Positions 17,475-27,243 of a DNA stretch of 64,000 bases are shown piece after piece. Both the position numbers and the translations under genes were made by a program. Source of the DNA: Halomonas salipaludis (lineage in GTDB: Bacteria > Pseudomonadota > Gammaproteobacteria > Pseudomonadales > Halomonadaceae); the NCBI RefSeq assembly GCF_002286975.1, contig NZ_NSKB01000003.1, positions 1 through 64,000 of the forward strand. The letters run 5' to 3'. Each line of letters begins with the position of its first letter. Position 1 is the stretch's first letter. Below the pieces are notes generated by a model. It was not told the origin of the DNA. It did no database searches and worked only from the letters and a program-made list of their open reading frames with translations.

Positions 17475-18386
17475 ATGGCCTGGCTGGAATATCTACTGCC
17501 GCTGATCTTCCTGTTTCCGCTGGGAGCCACCGCGGTGATCGTGCTGGCGCTGCGCAACCTGCACGATGCCCGAGTGCGCTCGCCGTTCGACGCCCACCCG
17601 CTGCGCGAACCCGGTCAGGCGCTGCGCGACCGTCTCGACCGCGCCTTTGCCAGCCTATTCCTCAATGGCGCGCTGGGCCCCATCGTGGTACTCGCGCCGC
17701 TGGTCTACGGCATGGGCCGCATGCTGTTCGCCACTCAGCAGGACTGGGTGGAGTGGAGCCTCTACGGGCTGCTCAGCACGCTACTGGTGATGGTATTCTG
17801 CTTCCTGCTGATCCGCGACTACCAGCGTATCCGCCGCCTCAAGCTCGGCTTGGCCTGCGAGCTGGTGATCGGCCAGGAACTCGAGCGCCTGGTGCGCCCC
17901 GACGCCCACCCCTATCACATCTTCCATGATATCCCCGCTGACACCTATACCATCGACCATGTGGCGGTCACGCCCCACGGGGTGTTCGTGATCGAGACCC
18001 GGGCGCGTACCTGGCCGGTGGACCCCGGCGGCGAGGGGCGCAACCAGGTCTACGTGGAGCGCCAGCGGCTGCGCTTCCCCGGCTGGAGCGAGCGCCGCCC
18101 GCTGCTCAAGACCCGCCAAGCCGTCAAGTGGGTGCGCAAGTGGCTGGCCCAGGAGTGCGGCACCGCGGTGCCGGTGATGGGGGTGCTGGCGCTGCCCGGC
18201 TGGGAGATCGACACCAGCCAGGCCGACGACGACCTGCTGGTGGTCGGCGGCGACCGGCTTGCCGAGCAGCTCGCCGCAATGCCGCTCGGCCCATTCGACG
18301 ATGCCACCCACGATCGCGCCATCCGTGCCCTGATGCAGCGCGCCGCACTGGTCGAGCTGCAGCACCTGCAGGAGCCTTCCGTCTAG
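17475..18386 (+). CDS. Membrane-anchored NERD-domain protein
   Basis: 303 residues with two N-terminal hydrophobic regions (about 3-27 and 60-120, the latter probably two helices) followed by a NERD (nuclease-related) domain at about 130-260. The NERD core reads LACELVIGQELERL, YHIFHDIP, TIDHVAVTPHGVFVIETRAR and NQVYVERQRLRF. NERD is a PD-(D/E)xK-like fold, and the D of IDH plus E of VIETRAR fit the predicted active site. The usual E-x-K is E-T-R here, with Arg for Lys, so nuclease activity may be weakened. ATG 17475 follows AAGGA. Function unknown. Confidence 0.8.
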   Translation: MAWLEYLLPLIFLFPLGATAVIVLALRNLHDARVRSPFDAHPLREPGQALRDRLDRAFASLFLNGALGPIVVLAPLVYGMGRMLFATQQDWVEWSLYGLLSTLLVMVFCFLLIRDYQRIRRLKLGLACELVIGQELERLVRPDAHPYHIFHDIPADTYTIDHVAVTPHGVFVIETRARTWPVDPGGEGRNQVYVERQRLRFPGWSERRPLLKTRQAVKWVRKWLAQECGTAVPVMGVLALPGWEIDTSQADDDLLVVGGDRLAEQLAAMPLGPFDDATHDRAIRALMQRAALVELQHLQEPSV

Positions 18387-18694
18387 CCATCACCCGAAGC
18401 GTACAGGACTATCGCAGATAGTCAGCACCATTCGGAACTGATCCGTCGACAGGCCTGCGAGGAGGCGCTGTGAACCCATCCCTGGGCGCTACCTTGCGCC
18501 CTGCTGCGCTCTCGCATCCTGCTCCGCTTACAGGACCGGTGCTGGCCATCCATGGCCAGCCCGTTCGGAGACATGCTCCTCACCCATGGCGCAAACCCCC
18601 TCTTCGGCCTGTCCCCGGCGTTCCTTCGCTTAGAGGCAACTGCGATCACCGTGCCGAAGAGTGCCCGCGCGGCGGCTTTCAGAAAATGCCCAGG
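18387..18694. other. 308-bp intergenic region holding repeat element A
   Basis: Separates the convergent NERD and RNase T2 genes. Nearly all of it is a copy of the structured repeat described for 18430-18662; no gene is evident. Confidence 0.6.
18430..18662. repeat. Structured intergenic repeat, copy A (long form)
   Basis: Outer arms match copy B at 20902-21035: left GATCCGTCGACAGGCCTGCG and AGGAGGCGCTGT then CCATCCCTGGGCGCTACC; right CCTCTTCGGCCTG, CCCCGGCGT and CGCTTAG-GGCAACTGCGAT. An inner stem TTGCGCC (18494-18500) / GGCGCAA (18588-18594) encloses about 85 bp, including a hairpin GCTGGCCA-TCCA-TGGCCAGC at 18541-18560. Confidence 0.75.
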
Positions 18695-19444
18695 TTATCC
18701 TGCGGCGGGAATCTGCACGCGGCTATGGCAGCGCCCGGGGCGCTGCTCGACCAGGCTCTCGGCATCCGGAAAGTCACTCAACCGATCCACGGCAATGCCG
18801 ATGCGCACCTCGCTGAGCCGGCGGTTGCCGCGGCCGCGGCACTCCAGGCGCAGCGCGCGGCCGGTGTCGCGACCGAAGGCCGCCTCGAAGGCGCCGATCA
18901 GCTCGTTACGCGCGACCTCTCCGCCCTGGTTGAGCACGACGAAGTCGGCAAAGGCGCTGGCATTGACCCGCTCGAGCAGCGTAAGCGAGGCCGCAAAATA
19001 GTCCTCGGCGTCCAGCGCCAGGCAGGCGGCGTGCTTGGCATACTGATAGCGATCCAGGCAGCTGGCGCGCCCGGGCATGCCGTCATCCAGCGCCTCGGCG
19101 AGCGGCGCGGGCAGCTGAAAGGGCGGATGCGCCCGGCAGAAGCTGCCGTCGGCACGCGGCTGTTCGATAAAGCAGCCCTTGCGCCACCACTGCGGGCGGT
19201 CGACGCCGTCGCGGGCAAAGCGCTCGGGCAGCGATGGCCACAGCCCGTGCAGCACGAAGCCCTGCCCCGCCTGGCGCTCGCGGCACTCCTCGGGCGGCCG
19301 TGAATGGGTGTCGCAGAAGCCAGAGTGCCAGGTCAAGGCCAGGGTATAGTGATCGAAGCCCTCGCCGTCGAGGCCCAGCGAATCGGCCGCGGCGAGGCCC
19401 ATGCCGAGCAGCGCCAGCAGCAGGCCGGCGAGGCAGCGCCGCAC
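18695..19444 (-). CDS. Ribonuclease T2 family protein (RNase I-like), periplasmic
   Basis: Secreted endoribonuclease producing cyclic then 3' nucleotides. About 249 residues: signal peptide RRCLAGLLLALLGMGLAAADS, then the first catalytic block FVLHGLWPSLPERF and the second QYAKHAACL with its catalytic His/Lys. Paired cysteines (CDTH, CRER, GCF, SFCRA, SCLD, AACL, ECRG) suit disulfides in the periplasm. I choose GTG 19444, one base after the dGTPase stop and 8 bases from AGGGG; GTG 19453 is the alternative. Coupling to dgt suggests shared transcription, and both act on nucleotides. Confidence 0.87.
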   Translation of the reverse strand: MRRCLAGLLLALLGMGLAAADSLGLDGEGFDHYTLALTWHSGFCDTHSRPPEECRERQAGQGFVLHGLWPSLPERFARDGVDRPQWWRKGCFIEQPRADGSFCRAHPPFQLPAPLAEALDDGMPGRASCLDRYQYAKHAACLALDAEDYFAASLTLLERVNASAFADFVVLNQGGEVARNELIGAFEAAFGRDTGRALRLECRGRGNRRLSEVRIGIAVDRLSDFPDAESLVEQRPGRCHSRVQIPAAG

Positions 19445-19445
19445 C

Positions 19446-20783
19446 TCAGTCACCCCTGAGCCGCCCGCCCATCTCCTGGGCCAGATCGACGGCGTAGTGA
19501 TCGGTCATGCCGCCAATGAAGTCGAGCATGCGCCGGTAGCTGGCGTACAGCGACCAGGAGGGCCGCGGGGTGTTTTCACCGATCAGCGCCAGCACCCGCT
19601 GGTGCTTGAAGCTCGACTCGCCGTGGTAGTGCAGCTCGTGAGCGGCGCCGATGAAGGCCTCGAGCAGAATCCCCAGCGTGGTGTAGGCGCCGATCTCCAG
19701 CTTGGCCTTGCGCTCGTTCTGGAAGATCCGCTCGCGGGCCAGCTGCTTGGCGGCCTTGACCCCCCAGTCGAGATCCGGGTGGCACAGCTCCAGCAGGTCG
19801 TGTTCCAGGGCACCACCCAGCAGCTCGCCCTCGTGCTGCACGAACACCGCCCCTACGTCGCTGACCGCACGCTCCATGGCGGCACCACGCAGCGCGGCGA
19901 TACGCCGCCGCTGGGAGACGCCGTCGCGCAGCATGGTGTCGTACTCCGGCGGCTTGCCGCCGGCGATCTGGGTCAGCACCTCGGCAACCTCGTCATAGCG
20001 CAGGATGCCCATCTCCAGGCCGTCCTCGAGATCGAGCAGCGCATAGCAGATGTCGTCGGCGGCCTCGACCAGCCAGGCCAGCGGGTGGCGGCACCAGCGC
20101 CCCTCGCCGTTGGGCAGCAGGCCCAGCCGCTCGGCGACGTCGGCGAGCAGGTGTGCCTCGGACTGGTAGCTGCCAAACTTACCCGCCACGCCGCCGTGCT
20201 CCACGGTCCAGGGGTACTTGAGCAGGGTACCCAGGGTCGCGCCGGTGAGGCGCATGCCGCCCTTGAACTGGTTGTACTCGATCTGGGTGACGACGCGAAA
20301 TCCCTGGGCGTTGCCTTCATAGGTCAACAGGTCGGCGCGCTCCAGCGCGGACAGGCCGGCCAGCAGCCCGCTGCCGTCCTGCTCGGCGCGCTTGAACCAG
20401 TCGCGGATGGCATACTCCCCGGCATGGCCGAATGGCGGATTGCCGATATCGTGGCCCAGGCAGGCAGCCTGCACGATAACGCCGAGATCGGCCGGGGTGA
20501 TCCACTGCGGCAGGCGGTGGCTGAGCTGCTCGCCGACGATCATGCCCAGCGAACGGCCCACACAGCCCACCTCCAGCGAGTGGGTCAGGCGGGTGTGAAT
20601 ATGGTCGTTGTCGGTCAGCGGGTGCACCTGGGTCTTGCGCCCCAGGCGCCGGAACGAACCGGCGAAGACGATCCGGTCGTGATCCTTGTGAAACGGGCTG
20701 CGGCCGATCTCGTTACTCGCCGAACGCGGCTTATCGTTGAGCCGGCTCGGGTCGAGCAGTCGCTCCCAGTGCATCTGCGCCAT
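19446..20783 (-). CDS. dgt: Deoxyguanosinetriphosphate triphosphohydrolase-like HD protein
   Basis: 445 residues of the dGTPase family, which releases triphosphate from dNTPs. The HD metal site is visible as HTRLTHSLEV (His near residue 66), CLGHDIGNPPFGHAGE (His-Asp near 108-110) and later ADDICYALLDLEDG with another metal Asp. The opening RSPFHKDHDRIVFAGSFRRL is a family hallmark. AAGGAGG lies 8 bases before ATG 20783. It is followed at once by an RNase T2 gene. Some Dgt relatives act in anti-phage dNTP depletion, but this copy looks like the common housekeeping form. Confidence 0.9.
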   Translation of the reverse strand: MAQMHWERLLDPSRLNDKPRSASNEIGRSPFHKDHDRIVFAGSFRRLGRKTQVHPLTDNDHIHTRLTHSLEVGCVGRSLGMIVGEQLSHRLPQWITPADLGVIVQAACLGHDIGNPPFGHAGEYAIRDWFKRAEQDGSGLLAGLSALERADLLTYEGNAQGFRVVTQIEYNQFKGGMRLTGATLGTLLKYPWTVEHGGVAGKFGSYQSEAHLLADVAERLGLLPNGEGRWCRHPLAWLVEAADDICYALLDLEDGLEMGILRYDEVAEVLTQIAGGKPPEYDTMLRDGVSQRRRIAALRGAAMERAVSDVGAVFVQHEGELLGGALEHDLLELCHPDLDWGVKAAKQLARERIFQNERKAKLEIGAYTTLGILLEAFIGAAHELHYHGESSFKHQRVLALIGENTPRPSWSLYASYRRMLDFIGGMTDHYAVDLAQEMGGRLRGD

Positions 20784-20832
20784 GGATGAGGCCTCCTTGA
20801 GAGGCGTATTCTGGCAGTGCTGGGCCCCAGGC

Positions 20833-20900
20833 GCTAGGCCAGCACGCTCGCTAGCCCGGCACGCTCGCTAGCCCGGCACACTCGCTAGCCCGGCACGCTC
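20833..20900. repeat. Four tandem copies of a 17-bp unit
   Basis: Unit GCTAGCCCGGCACGCTC at 20833, 20850, 20867 and 20884. Copies 2 and 4 are identical, copy 3 differs by one base and copy 1 by two. The run sits between the dgt start and repeat element B and abuts the latter. Confidence 0.9.
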
Positions 20901-20901
20901 G

Positions 20902-21035
20902 GACTAATCCGTCGGCAGGCCTGCGAGGAGGCGCTGTAAACCATCCCTGGGCGCTACCTACGCCATCCATGGCGTAGAACCTCCTCTTCGGCCTGCCCCC
21001 GGCGTCCTACGCTTAGGGGCAACTGCGATTGCCCT
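20902..21035. repeat. Structured intergenic repeat, copy B (short form)
   Basis: Same outer arms as copy A (18430-18662). The inner stem is CTACGCCA-TCCA-TGGCGTAG (20958-20977), different in sequence from copy A but still paired. The outer arms are themselves imperfectly complementary (GAGGAGG with CCTCCTC, GGCCTG with its partner), so the whole unit can fold. Confidence 0.75.
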
Positions 21036-21044
21036 GCCCCGCCG

Positions 21045-22457
<1,413 letters not shown>

Positions 22458-22524
22458 GCAAGCCTCCAGAAAACATCACGACAGCGGTCAGCCGTGGCAC
22501 GAGTAAAAGCGTTGGAAGCGCGGC

Positions 22525-23568
22525 TCATGGCGGCGCCTCCAGTGGCGTTAATAGCCGGAATTCGGTGCGCCCGGGCTGCGAGTCGCACTCGATCAGGCCC
22601 TGATGCTGATGCAGGATCGATTGAGCAATCGAGAGCCCCAGGCCGCTACCCTCGGCGCGACCCGATACCATCGGGTAGAACAGCGTCTCGCGCAGGGTCT
22701 CGGGGATACCCGGGCCGTTGTCGATGATCGCCACCTCACAAACCAACCGATGGCGTTCGGCGCCGAGCGTAAACTGGCGCCGCGCACGGGTGCGTAGAAT
22801 CAGTCGCGGAGCGGCGACTTCACTCTCGGTCATCGCCTCCACCGCGTTGCGCGCCACGTTGAGCACCGCCTGGATCATGCGCGCTTCGTCGCCATGAAGA
22901 TCCGGCAGGCTGGGGTCGTAGTCGCGCTCGATGGTCACCGCCGGCTGCTCGGCGAGCAGTAGCGAACGCACCCGCTCCAGCACCCGGTGAATATTCAGCG
23001 GCTGATGGTGGGTGACCTGGTTGGGCCCGAGCATGCGGTCGACCAAGTCGCGCAGGCGGTCGGCCTCCTCGACGATGATGCGGGTGAACTCCGCCAGCTG
23101 CGGATCGGGCAGGTCGCGCTCGAGCAGCTGGGCGGCGCCACGAATGCCACCCAGGGGGTTCTTGACCTCGTGGGCCAGCCCACGGGTCAGGGTCTTGATG
23201 GTCTCCTGGCGGGCGATCAGTGCCTCCTCGCGGGAGATCCGCAGCAGCCGGTCGCGGGGCTCGATCTCGAGCAGCAGCTCGTCATCGGAAAGCGGGGTGA
23301 CGGTGAAGTCGACGGTGACGCTCTCGCCGCCGGCCAGGGCCAGCACCGCCTCGCGCTGGGTGAAGGGGTGAAACTCGCTGCGGGCCTTGCCGAGCACGCT
23401 GGCCACTGCACCGTCGACGCCTTCCAGGCTCTCCAGGCGGGTGCCTCGTACGCGACCTACGCTCACCGCGAGCAGCGCTTCAGCGGCCGGATTCATCCAC
23501 CGCAGGCGCAGGGTGCCGTCGAGCAGCAGCACCGCCGTGGTGAGGTGTTCCAGCAGACGTTGATACAT
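22525..23568 (-). CDS. ntrB: Nitrogen sensor histidine kinase NtrB
   Basis: Cytoplasmic kinase/phosphatase for NtrC, controlled by PII. 347 residues: PAS domain (about 1-110), H box RGLAHEVKNPLGGIRGAAQL with His133, N box NVARNAVEAM, G1 IIDNGPGIP, G2 GSGLGLSIAQSI. The frame opens 33 codons earlier, but ATG 23568 gives the usual family length and is preceded by GGCGGA. There is no membrane segment, as expected for NtrB. Confidence 0.95.
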   Translation of the reverse strand: MYQRLLEHLTTAVLLLDGTLRLRWMNPAAEALLAVSVGRVRGTRLESLEGVDGAVASVLGKARSEFHPFTQREAVLALAGGESVTVDFTVTPLSDDELLLEIEPRDRLLRISREEALIARQETIKTLTRGLAHEVKNPLGGIRGAAQLLERDLPDPQLAEFTRIIVEEADRLRDLVDRMLGPNQVTHHQPLNIHRVLERVRSLLLAEQPAVTIERDYDPSLPDLHGDEARMIQAVLNVARNAVEAMTESEVAAPRLILRTRARRQFTLGAERHRLVCEVAIIDNGPGIPETLRETLFYPMVSGRAEGSGLGLSIAQSILHQHQGLIECDSQPGRTEFRLLTPLEAPP

Positions 23569-23934
23569 GGGGCATTCCGCCGTCCTTGAGTTCACTATTG
23601 CTGTGCAAGAAGCGCGCCAGCCTGGCAAGCGCCTATCGTCGGCGTTCCAGGAGGGTGCAAGAGACACTATCGCACCATATTAGTGCAAGGCTGAGAGTGT
23701 AGCGATCAGCGCGGTGCATCGTCGCCCTCAGTCGTCGGCTCCGCGCCGCGACGGCGGGGGCTGGCGATCACGAGCGGCGCTGCTGGAACCGGCCCGATAG
23801 TCGAGCGCACTGTTGTCGCGCACCCGCTCGGCCTGGTCGAAGGCGTCCATGCTGCTCGTCTGCGGCGCACTCGAGCGGCAGGGTCTGGGGCTGCCGTCCG
23901 GGCACGGCGACCGAGGCGCCCGGCGCGAGGGCCG
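23569..23934 (-). other. 366-bp gap between the DUF4124 gene and ntrB
   Basis: Holds a possible 40-codon minus-strand ORF (23728-23850, MDAFDQAERVRDNSALDYRA at its start) with no convincing ribosome site; it looks like the tail of a larger protein. The stretch 23640-23700 is comparatively AT-rich and may carry the ntrBC promoter. Confidence 0.4.
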
Positions 23935-24531
23935 CTAATTGGGGTTATTGGGATTCTGCGGCAGGTGGACGCTGGCGCGCTGCACGTAAAGCGTTACCGG
24001 CGCACTGCGATGGCGCACCTCGCCGCTGGCATCGAGCAGCTCGGCCTGCAGCACGCGCTCGCCGCGTTCGAGATTGCCAACCATGAACACATCGCCATGC
24101 AGCGCCGACTGGCTGACCGCGCCATCCACCAGTAGCCGCACGCGATGATCCTCGTGCAGGGCCGGCTCGATGCCCAGTTCGACCTGCAGGTTGCCGGCCT
24201 CACCGGTCTGCAGCGTCTCCTCGTTGCGCGGCGAGGCGATGCGGAACGTCGAATAGGGCATAAAGGGGGACGACAGCGACTCGGATGAAGCGGACGAGGG
24301 GCGCGTGGTCTCGGCGGGTGCCGGCGGCGCCGGCGCTCGCTGGCCCGATGGCACCACGCTTAGCGGGTTGAGCTCGACCTCCTCACCGCCGCGCCCGGGG
24401 TTATCGGTGAACACCACGTTGCCCTGGGCATCGGTGGTGCGATAGATCGACGTGGCCTGAGCACCGCTGGCGGCGCCCAGCAGGGCGACCAGCAGCACGC
24501 AGCGAGCGGCATTGATTAACGAGACGCTCAT
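23935..24531 (-). CDS. DUF4124-domain secreted protein
   Basis: 198 residues with a signal peptide (about 1-26, ending GAQA) followed by the DUF4124 motif TSIYRTTDAQGNVVFTDNPG (about 27-50), a Pro/Ser-rich linker (about 60-90), and a beta-rich C-terminal domain with FRIASPRNEETLQTGEAGNL and VRLLVDGA. It is commonly found between glnA and ntrB in Pseudomonas and Halomonas relatives, as here. Function is unknown. GGAG precedes ATG 24531. The C-terminus ends in the low-complexity PQNPNNPN. Confidence 0.82.
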   Translation of the reverse strand: MSVSLINAARCVLLVALLGAASGAQATSIYRTTDAQGNVVFTDNPGRGGEEVELNPLSVVPSGQRAPAPPAPAETTRPSSASSESLSSPFMPYSTFRIASPRNEETLQTGEAGNLQVELGIEPALHEDHRVRLLVDGAVSQSALHGDVFMVGNLERGERVLQAELLDASGEVRHRSAPVTLYVQRASVHLPQNPNNPN

Positions 24532-24606
24532 ACACCTTGCTCCAACCAGTGGCGCCCCGAGCGGGTCCGCTAGGTGAGGGGGGATGGGGAATCAGATAGT
24601 CTAGTG

Positions 24607-24638
24607 CAAAAAGGGGTTCCGCCGTGGCGGAACCCCTT
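24607..24638 (-). terminator. Intrinsic terminator of glnA
   Basis: Minus-strand GGGGTTCCGC, 4-base loop, GCGGAACCCC followed by TTTTT, 46 bases after the glnA stop. It separates glnA from the DUF4124-ntrB-ntrC genes. Confidence 0.9.
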
Positions 24639-24683
24639 CGCTTGCTGCTCGCTGCAACCATGCGCCGCCGCAGCGGCGCGTGA

Positions 24684-26090
24684 TCAGCAGCTGTAGTACA
24701 TGTCGAACTCGACCGGGTGCGTGGTCATGCGCAGGCGCTCCACGTCCTCTTCCTTGAGCTCGATGTAGGCATCGATCATGTCGTCAGTGAACACGCCACC
24801 CTCGGTGAGGAAGGCACGATCCTTGTCCAGCGCCTCGAGGGCCTGGTCGAGGCTCTCGGCGACAGTGGGGATCGCCTTGCCCTCTTCCGGCGGCAGGTCA
24901 TAGAGGTTCTTGTCCATGGCGTCGCCAGGATGAACCTTGTTCTTGATGCCGTCGATGCCGGCCATCAGCATGGCGGCAAAGCACAGGTACGGGTTAGCAG
25001 TCGGATCCGGGAAACGCGCCTCGACACGCTTGCCCTTGGGGCTGGCGGTGTACGGGATACGGATCGACGCCGAACGGTTGCGGGCACTGTAGGCCAGCAT
25101 GACCGGCGCTTCGAAGCCCGGCACCAGGCGCTTGTAGGAGTTGGTGGAAGCGTTGGTGAAGGCGTTCAGGGCACGCGCATGCTTGATGATGCCGCCAATG
25201 TAGTAGAGCGCCATCTCGGACAGCCCGGCGTACTCGTCACCGGCGAACTGGTTCTGACCGTCCTTCCAGAACGACTGGTGAACGTGCATGCCAGAGCCGT
25301 TATCGCCGACCAGCGGCTTGGGCATGAAGGTGGCGGTCTTGCCGTAGGCGTGGGCCACGTTGTGGATCACGTACTTCATTTCCTGAACTTCGTCGGCCTT
25401 CTTCACCAGGGTGTTGAACTTGACGCCGATCTCGTTCTGGCCGGCGTTGGCCACCTCGTGGTGATGCACTTCGACGCTCTGGCCGATGGCTTCCAGGGTG
25501 TTACACATGGCGCTGCGGATGTCGTGGAAGCTATCCACCGGCGGCACCGGGAAATAGCCGCCCTTGACCCGCGGACGGTGGGCCAGGTTGCCGCCGTCGA
25601 CGTTGCGGTCGGTGGACCAGGCGCCCTCTTCCGAGGTGATCTTGTACATCGCACCTTCGATATCGGCCTTCCAGTGCACTTCATCGAAGATGAAAAATTC
25701 CGGCTCCGGCCCGAAGAAAGCGGTGTCACCAAGGCCGGTGGACTGCAGGTAGGCCTCGGCACGCTTGGCGATGGAACGCGGGTCGCGCTCGTAGCCCTGC
25801 ATGGTGGCCGGCTCGATGATGTCGCAACGCAGCACCAGGGTGGCGTCTTCGGTGAACGGGTCGAGGAAGGCCGAGCCGTCTTCCGGACGCAGGATCATGT
25901 CCGACTCGTTGATGCCCTTCCAACCGGAGATGGACGAACCGTCGAACATCTGGCCGTTCTCGAAGAACTCATCGTCGACGTCGCGCGCCGGAATGGTGAC
26001 GTGCTGCTCTTTACCCTTGGTATCGGTGAAGCGCAGATCGACCCACTTGATGTCGTGTTCTTCGATCAGGGCGAGGGTCTTCTCAGACAT
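24684..26090 (-). CDS. glnA: Glutamine synthetase type I
   Basis: ATP-dependent amidation of glutamate with ammonium; dodecameric cytoplasmic enzyme. 468 residues. Seen are [16 protein letters not shown] (near 53), [10 protein letters not shown] (metal glutamates near 130), the [17 protein letters not shown] block, [15 protein letters not shown], the Glu-flap region [20 protein letters not shown], and the adenylylation tyrosine in [14 protein letters not shown] 26090 follows GGAGGACACT; the frame extends 61 codons upstream without homology. Upstream are a sigma-54 promoter and NtrC boxes. Confidence 0.98.
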   Translation of the reverse strand: MSEKTLALIEEHDIKWVDLRFTDTKGKEQHVTIPARDVDDEFFENGQMFDGSSISGWKGINESDMILRPEDGSAFLDPFTEDATLVLRCDIIEPATMQGYERDPRSIAKRAEAYLQSTGLGDTAFFGPEPEFFIFDEVHWKADIEGAMYKITSEEGAWSTDRNVDGGNLAHRPRVKGGYFPVPPVDSFHDIRSAMCNTLEAIGQSVEVHHHEVANAGQNEIGVKFNTLVKKADEVQEMKYVIHNVAHAYGKTATFMPKPLVGDNGSGMHVHQSFWKDGQNQFAGDEYAGLSEMALYYIGGIIKHARALNAFTNASTNSYKRLVPGFEAPVMLAYSARNRSASIRIPYTASPKGKRVEARFPDPTANPYLCFAAMLMAGIDGIKNKVHPGDAMDKNLYDLPPEEGKAIPTVAESLDQALEALDKDRAFLTEGGVFTDDMIDAYIELKEEDVERLRMTTHPVEFDMYYSC

Positions 26091-26222
26091 AGTGTCCTCC
26101 ACAGTGAGCGTTGCTCGGGTATTGGCGTTGCGTGTCCAGCGTCGTTTGTAGCACGGCGAAGGCTGCTTGCCCACGACGGCCAGCTTGGACGACGGCTCGG
26201 TTGATGCTTCTGCACTGTGCAA

Positions 26223-26239
26223 TGCAGGCAGCGTGCCAA
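26223..26239 (-). promoter_or_regulatory. Sigma-54 promoter of glnA
   Basis: Minus-strand TTGGCACGCTGCCTGCA. GG at -24 and GC at -12 are separated by exactly 10 bases and the -24 box matches YTGGCACG fully; the -12 box is CTGCA against TTGCW. It lies about 135 bases before ATG 26090. Confidence 0.85.
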
Positions 26240-26308
26240 AATGGCGCAAAATGTCGCATAAAACAGTCAAGCACATGTTTTTTAATTATTTTTTCCATTC
26301 AGCCATAT

Positions 26309-26405
26309 TGCACCATGATTTTGCATCGAGCCATCCGGCAGCCTGACAGGGTGCCGATTGAACCATATGGGTGCAAAAATAAAGCCAACGCATCATCGTG
26401 GTGCA
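26309..26405 (-). promoter_or_regulatory. Cluster of three NtrC-box candidates
   Basis: Against TGCACC-N5-GGTGCA: 26309-26325 TGCACC-ATGAT-TTTGCA (one perfect half), 26359-26375 TGAACC-ATATG-GGTGCA (one mismatch), 26389-26405 CGCATC-ATCGT-GGTGCA (two mismatches). They lie 70-180 bases upstream of the sigma-54 promoter, where an enhancer is expected. TGCACTGTGCA at 26211-26221 overlaps the start region. Confidence 0.72.
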
Positions 26406-26629
26406 AAACCGTTATATACAACGTAATTGTGGCCATGCACCGACATCAGTCACGCCTCGGCGTCCCCCGCTAGAAAAATCAGCCGACAAAATGATTGATA
26501 CCTTTTGAAACCAAAGGCTACTATCGCTTACACAAGAACATGCTTGCGTCTCGCGCCAGCATGACGCGACCGATCCGCCGCCTAGCCGCCACTCTCTCGG
26601 CCGGGGCAATGCGCTAAGGGCACGATGTG

Positions 26630-27169
26630 ATGGACGCCTACTGCATCATTATCGATTCTCGGCTGATGGCCGCGCGTCTGCCGCGCTGCCTGGCCACACT
26701 GAACCATGCGGTGGCGCGTTATCCCGACAAGGTCGATATCCGCGTGGTCAGCGATGATGACAATGACTCCCTGGCGACCCTGACACGGCGCATCGGCGCG
26801 CATTTCGAGCCGGTACCGCTGCGCTCGATCGGCGCCCGCGGCAATGAAGCGGTACGCCGCACGCCGATCAATACGTTGATCTTCCCCACTCCACGCATGC
26901 ATCTGATCGCCGACTGGCTGGACAAGGTCGATCACCTGCTGACCCATCATCAGTGGGACGCGGTACTGCTCACCCCGCGTCGGCGTCCTCTACCGCAGGG
27001 GCTCAAGCGCCTCTGGCAGCGCGAGTCGGGGGCCGGCACGCTGTGCGTACGGCGCGACTGGTTCGAGCGCATCGGCGGCTTCGACCCCAGCCTCGACGAG
27101 AGTGCCCACAGCGACCTGCTGGTGCGGCTGCGCGCCTGCCAGGCACGGGTACTCGAGTTCCCGCTGTAG
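26630..27169 (+). CDS. Glycosyltransferase-like (GT-A/GT2-type) protein
   Basis: 179 residues starting DAYCIIIDSRLMAARLPRCL and ending at LEFPL. A DDD-containing segment VVSDDDNDSLATL (about 40-52) and the late RRDWFERIGGFDPSLDESAHSDLLVRLR resemble the GGFD-x-E-D region of family 2 glycosyltransferases. It is short for a full GT2 enzyme and the nucleotide-binding part is atypical, so it may be inactive or act on an unusual donor. ATG 26630 has AAGGG upstream (GTG directly precedes it). A polysaccharide deacetylase gene follows after 74 bases. Confidence 0.6.
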   Translation: MDAYCIIIDSRLMAARLPRCLATLNHAVARYPDKVDIRVVSDDDNDSLATLTRRIGAHFEPVPLRSIGARGNEAVRRTPINTLIFPTPRMHLIADWLDKVDHLLTHHQWDAVLLTPRRRPLPQGLKRLWQRESGAGTLCVRRDWFERIGGFDPSLDESAHSDLLVRLRACQARVLEFPL

Positions 27170-27243
27170 TCCACCAATGCGCGCAATATGACCAAGCGCA
27201 TTACACTGACATCAGAAGACACGATCCGTGCAGGAGGTTCGCC

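Larger units (their letters stand above)
26091..26629. other. 539-bp regulatory region between glnA and the glycosyltransferase-like gene
   Basis: Divergent intergenic region. It carries the glnA sigma-54 promoter, several NtrC boxes and an AT-rich stretch at 26275-26300 (TTTTTTAATTATTTTTTCC) that could act as a bending (IHF-like) segment. No gene is seen. Confidence 0.65.

Noticed and set aside
18470-19303. 277-codon plus-strand ORF starting inside repeat element A
   Set aside because: Runs antisense through the RNase T2 gene, whose signal peptide and catalytic motifs are clear.
23728-23850. 40-codon minus-strand ORF between the DUF4124 gene and ntrB
   Set aside because: No ribosome site or family; kept only as a remark on the gap, perhaps a gene remnant.
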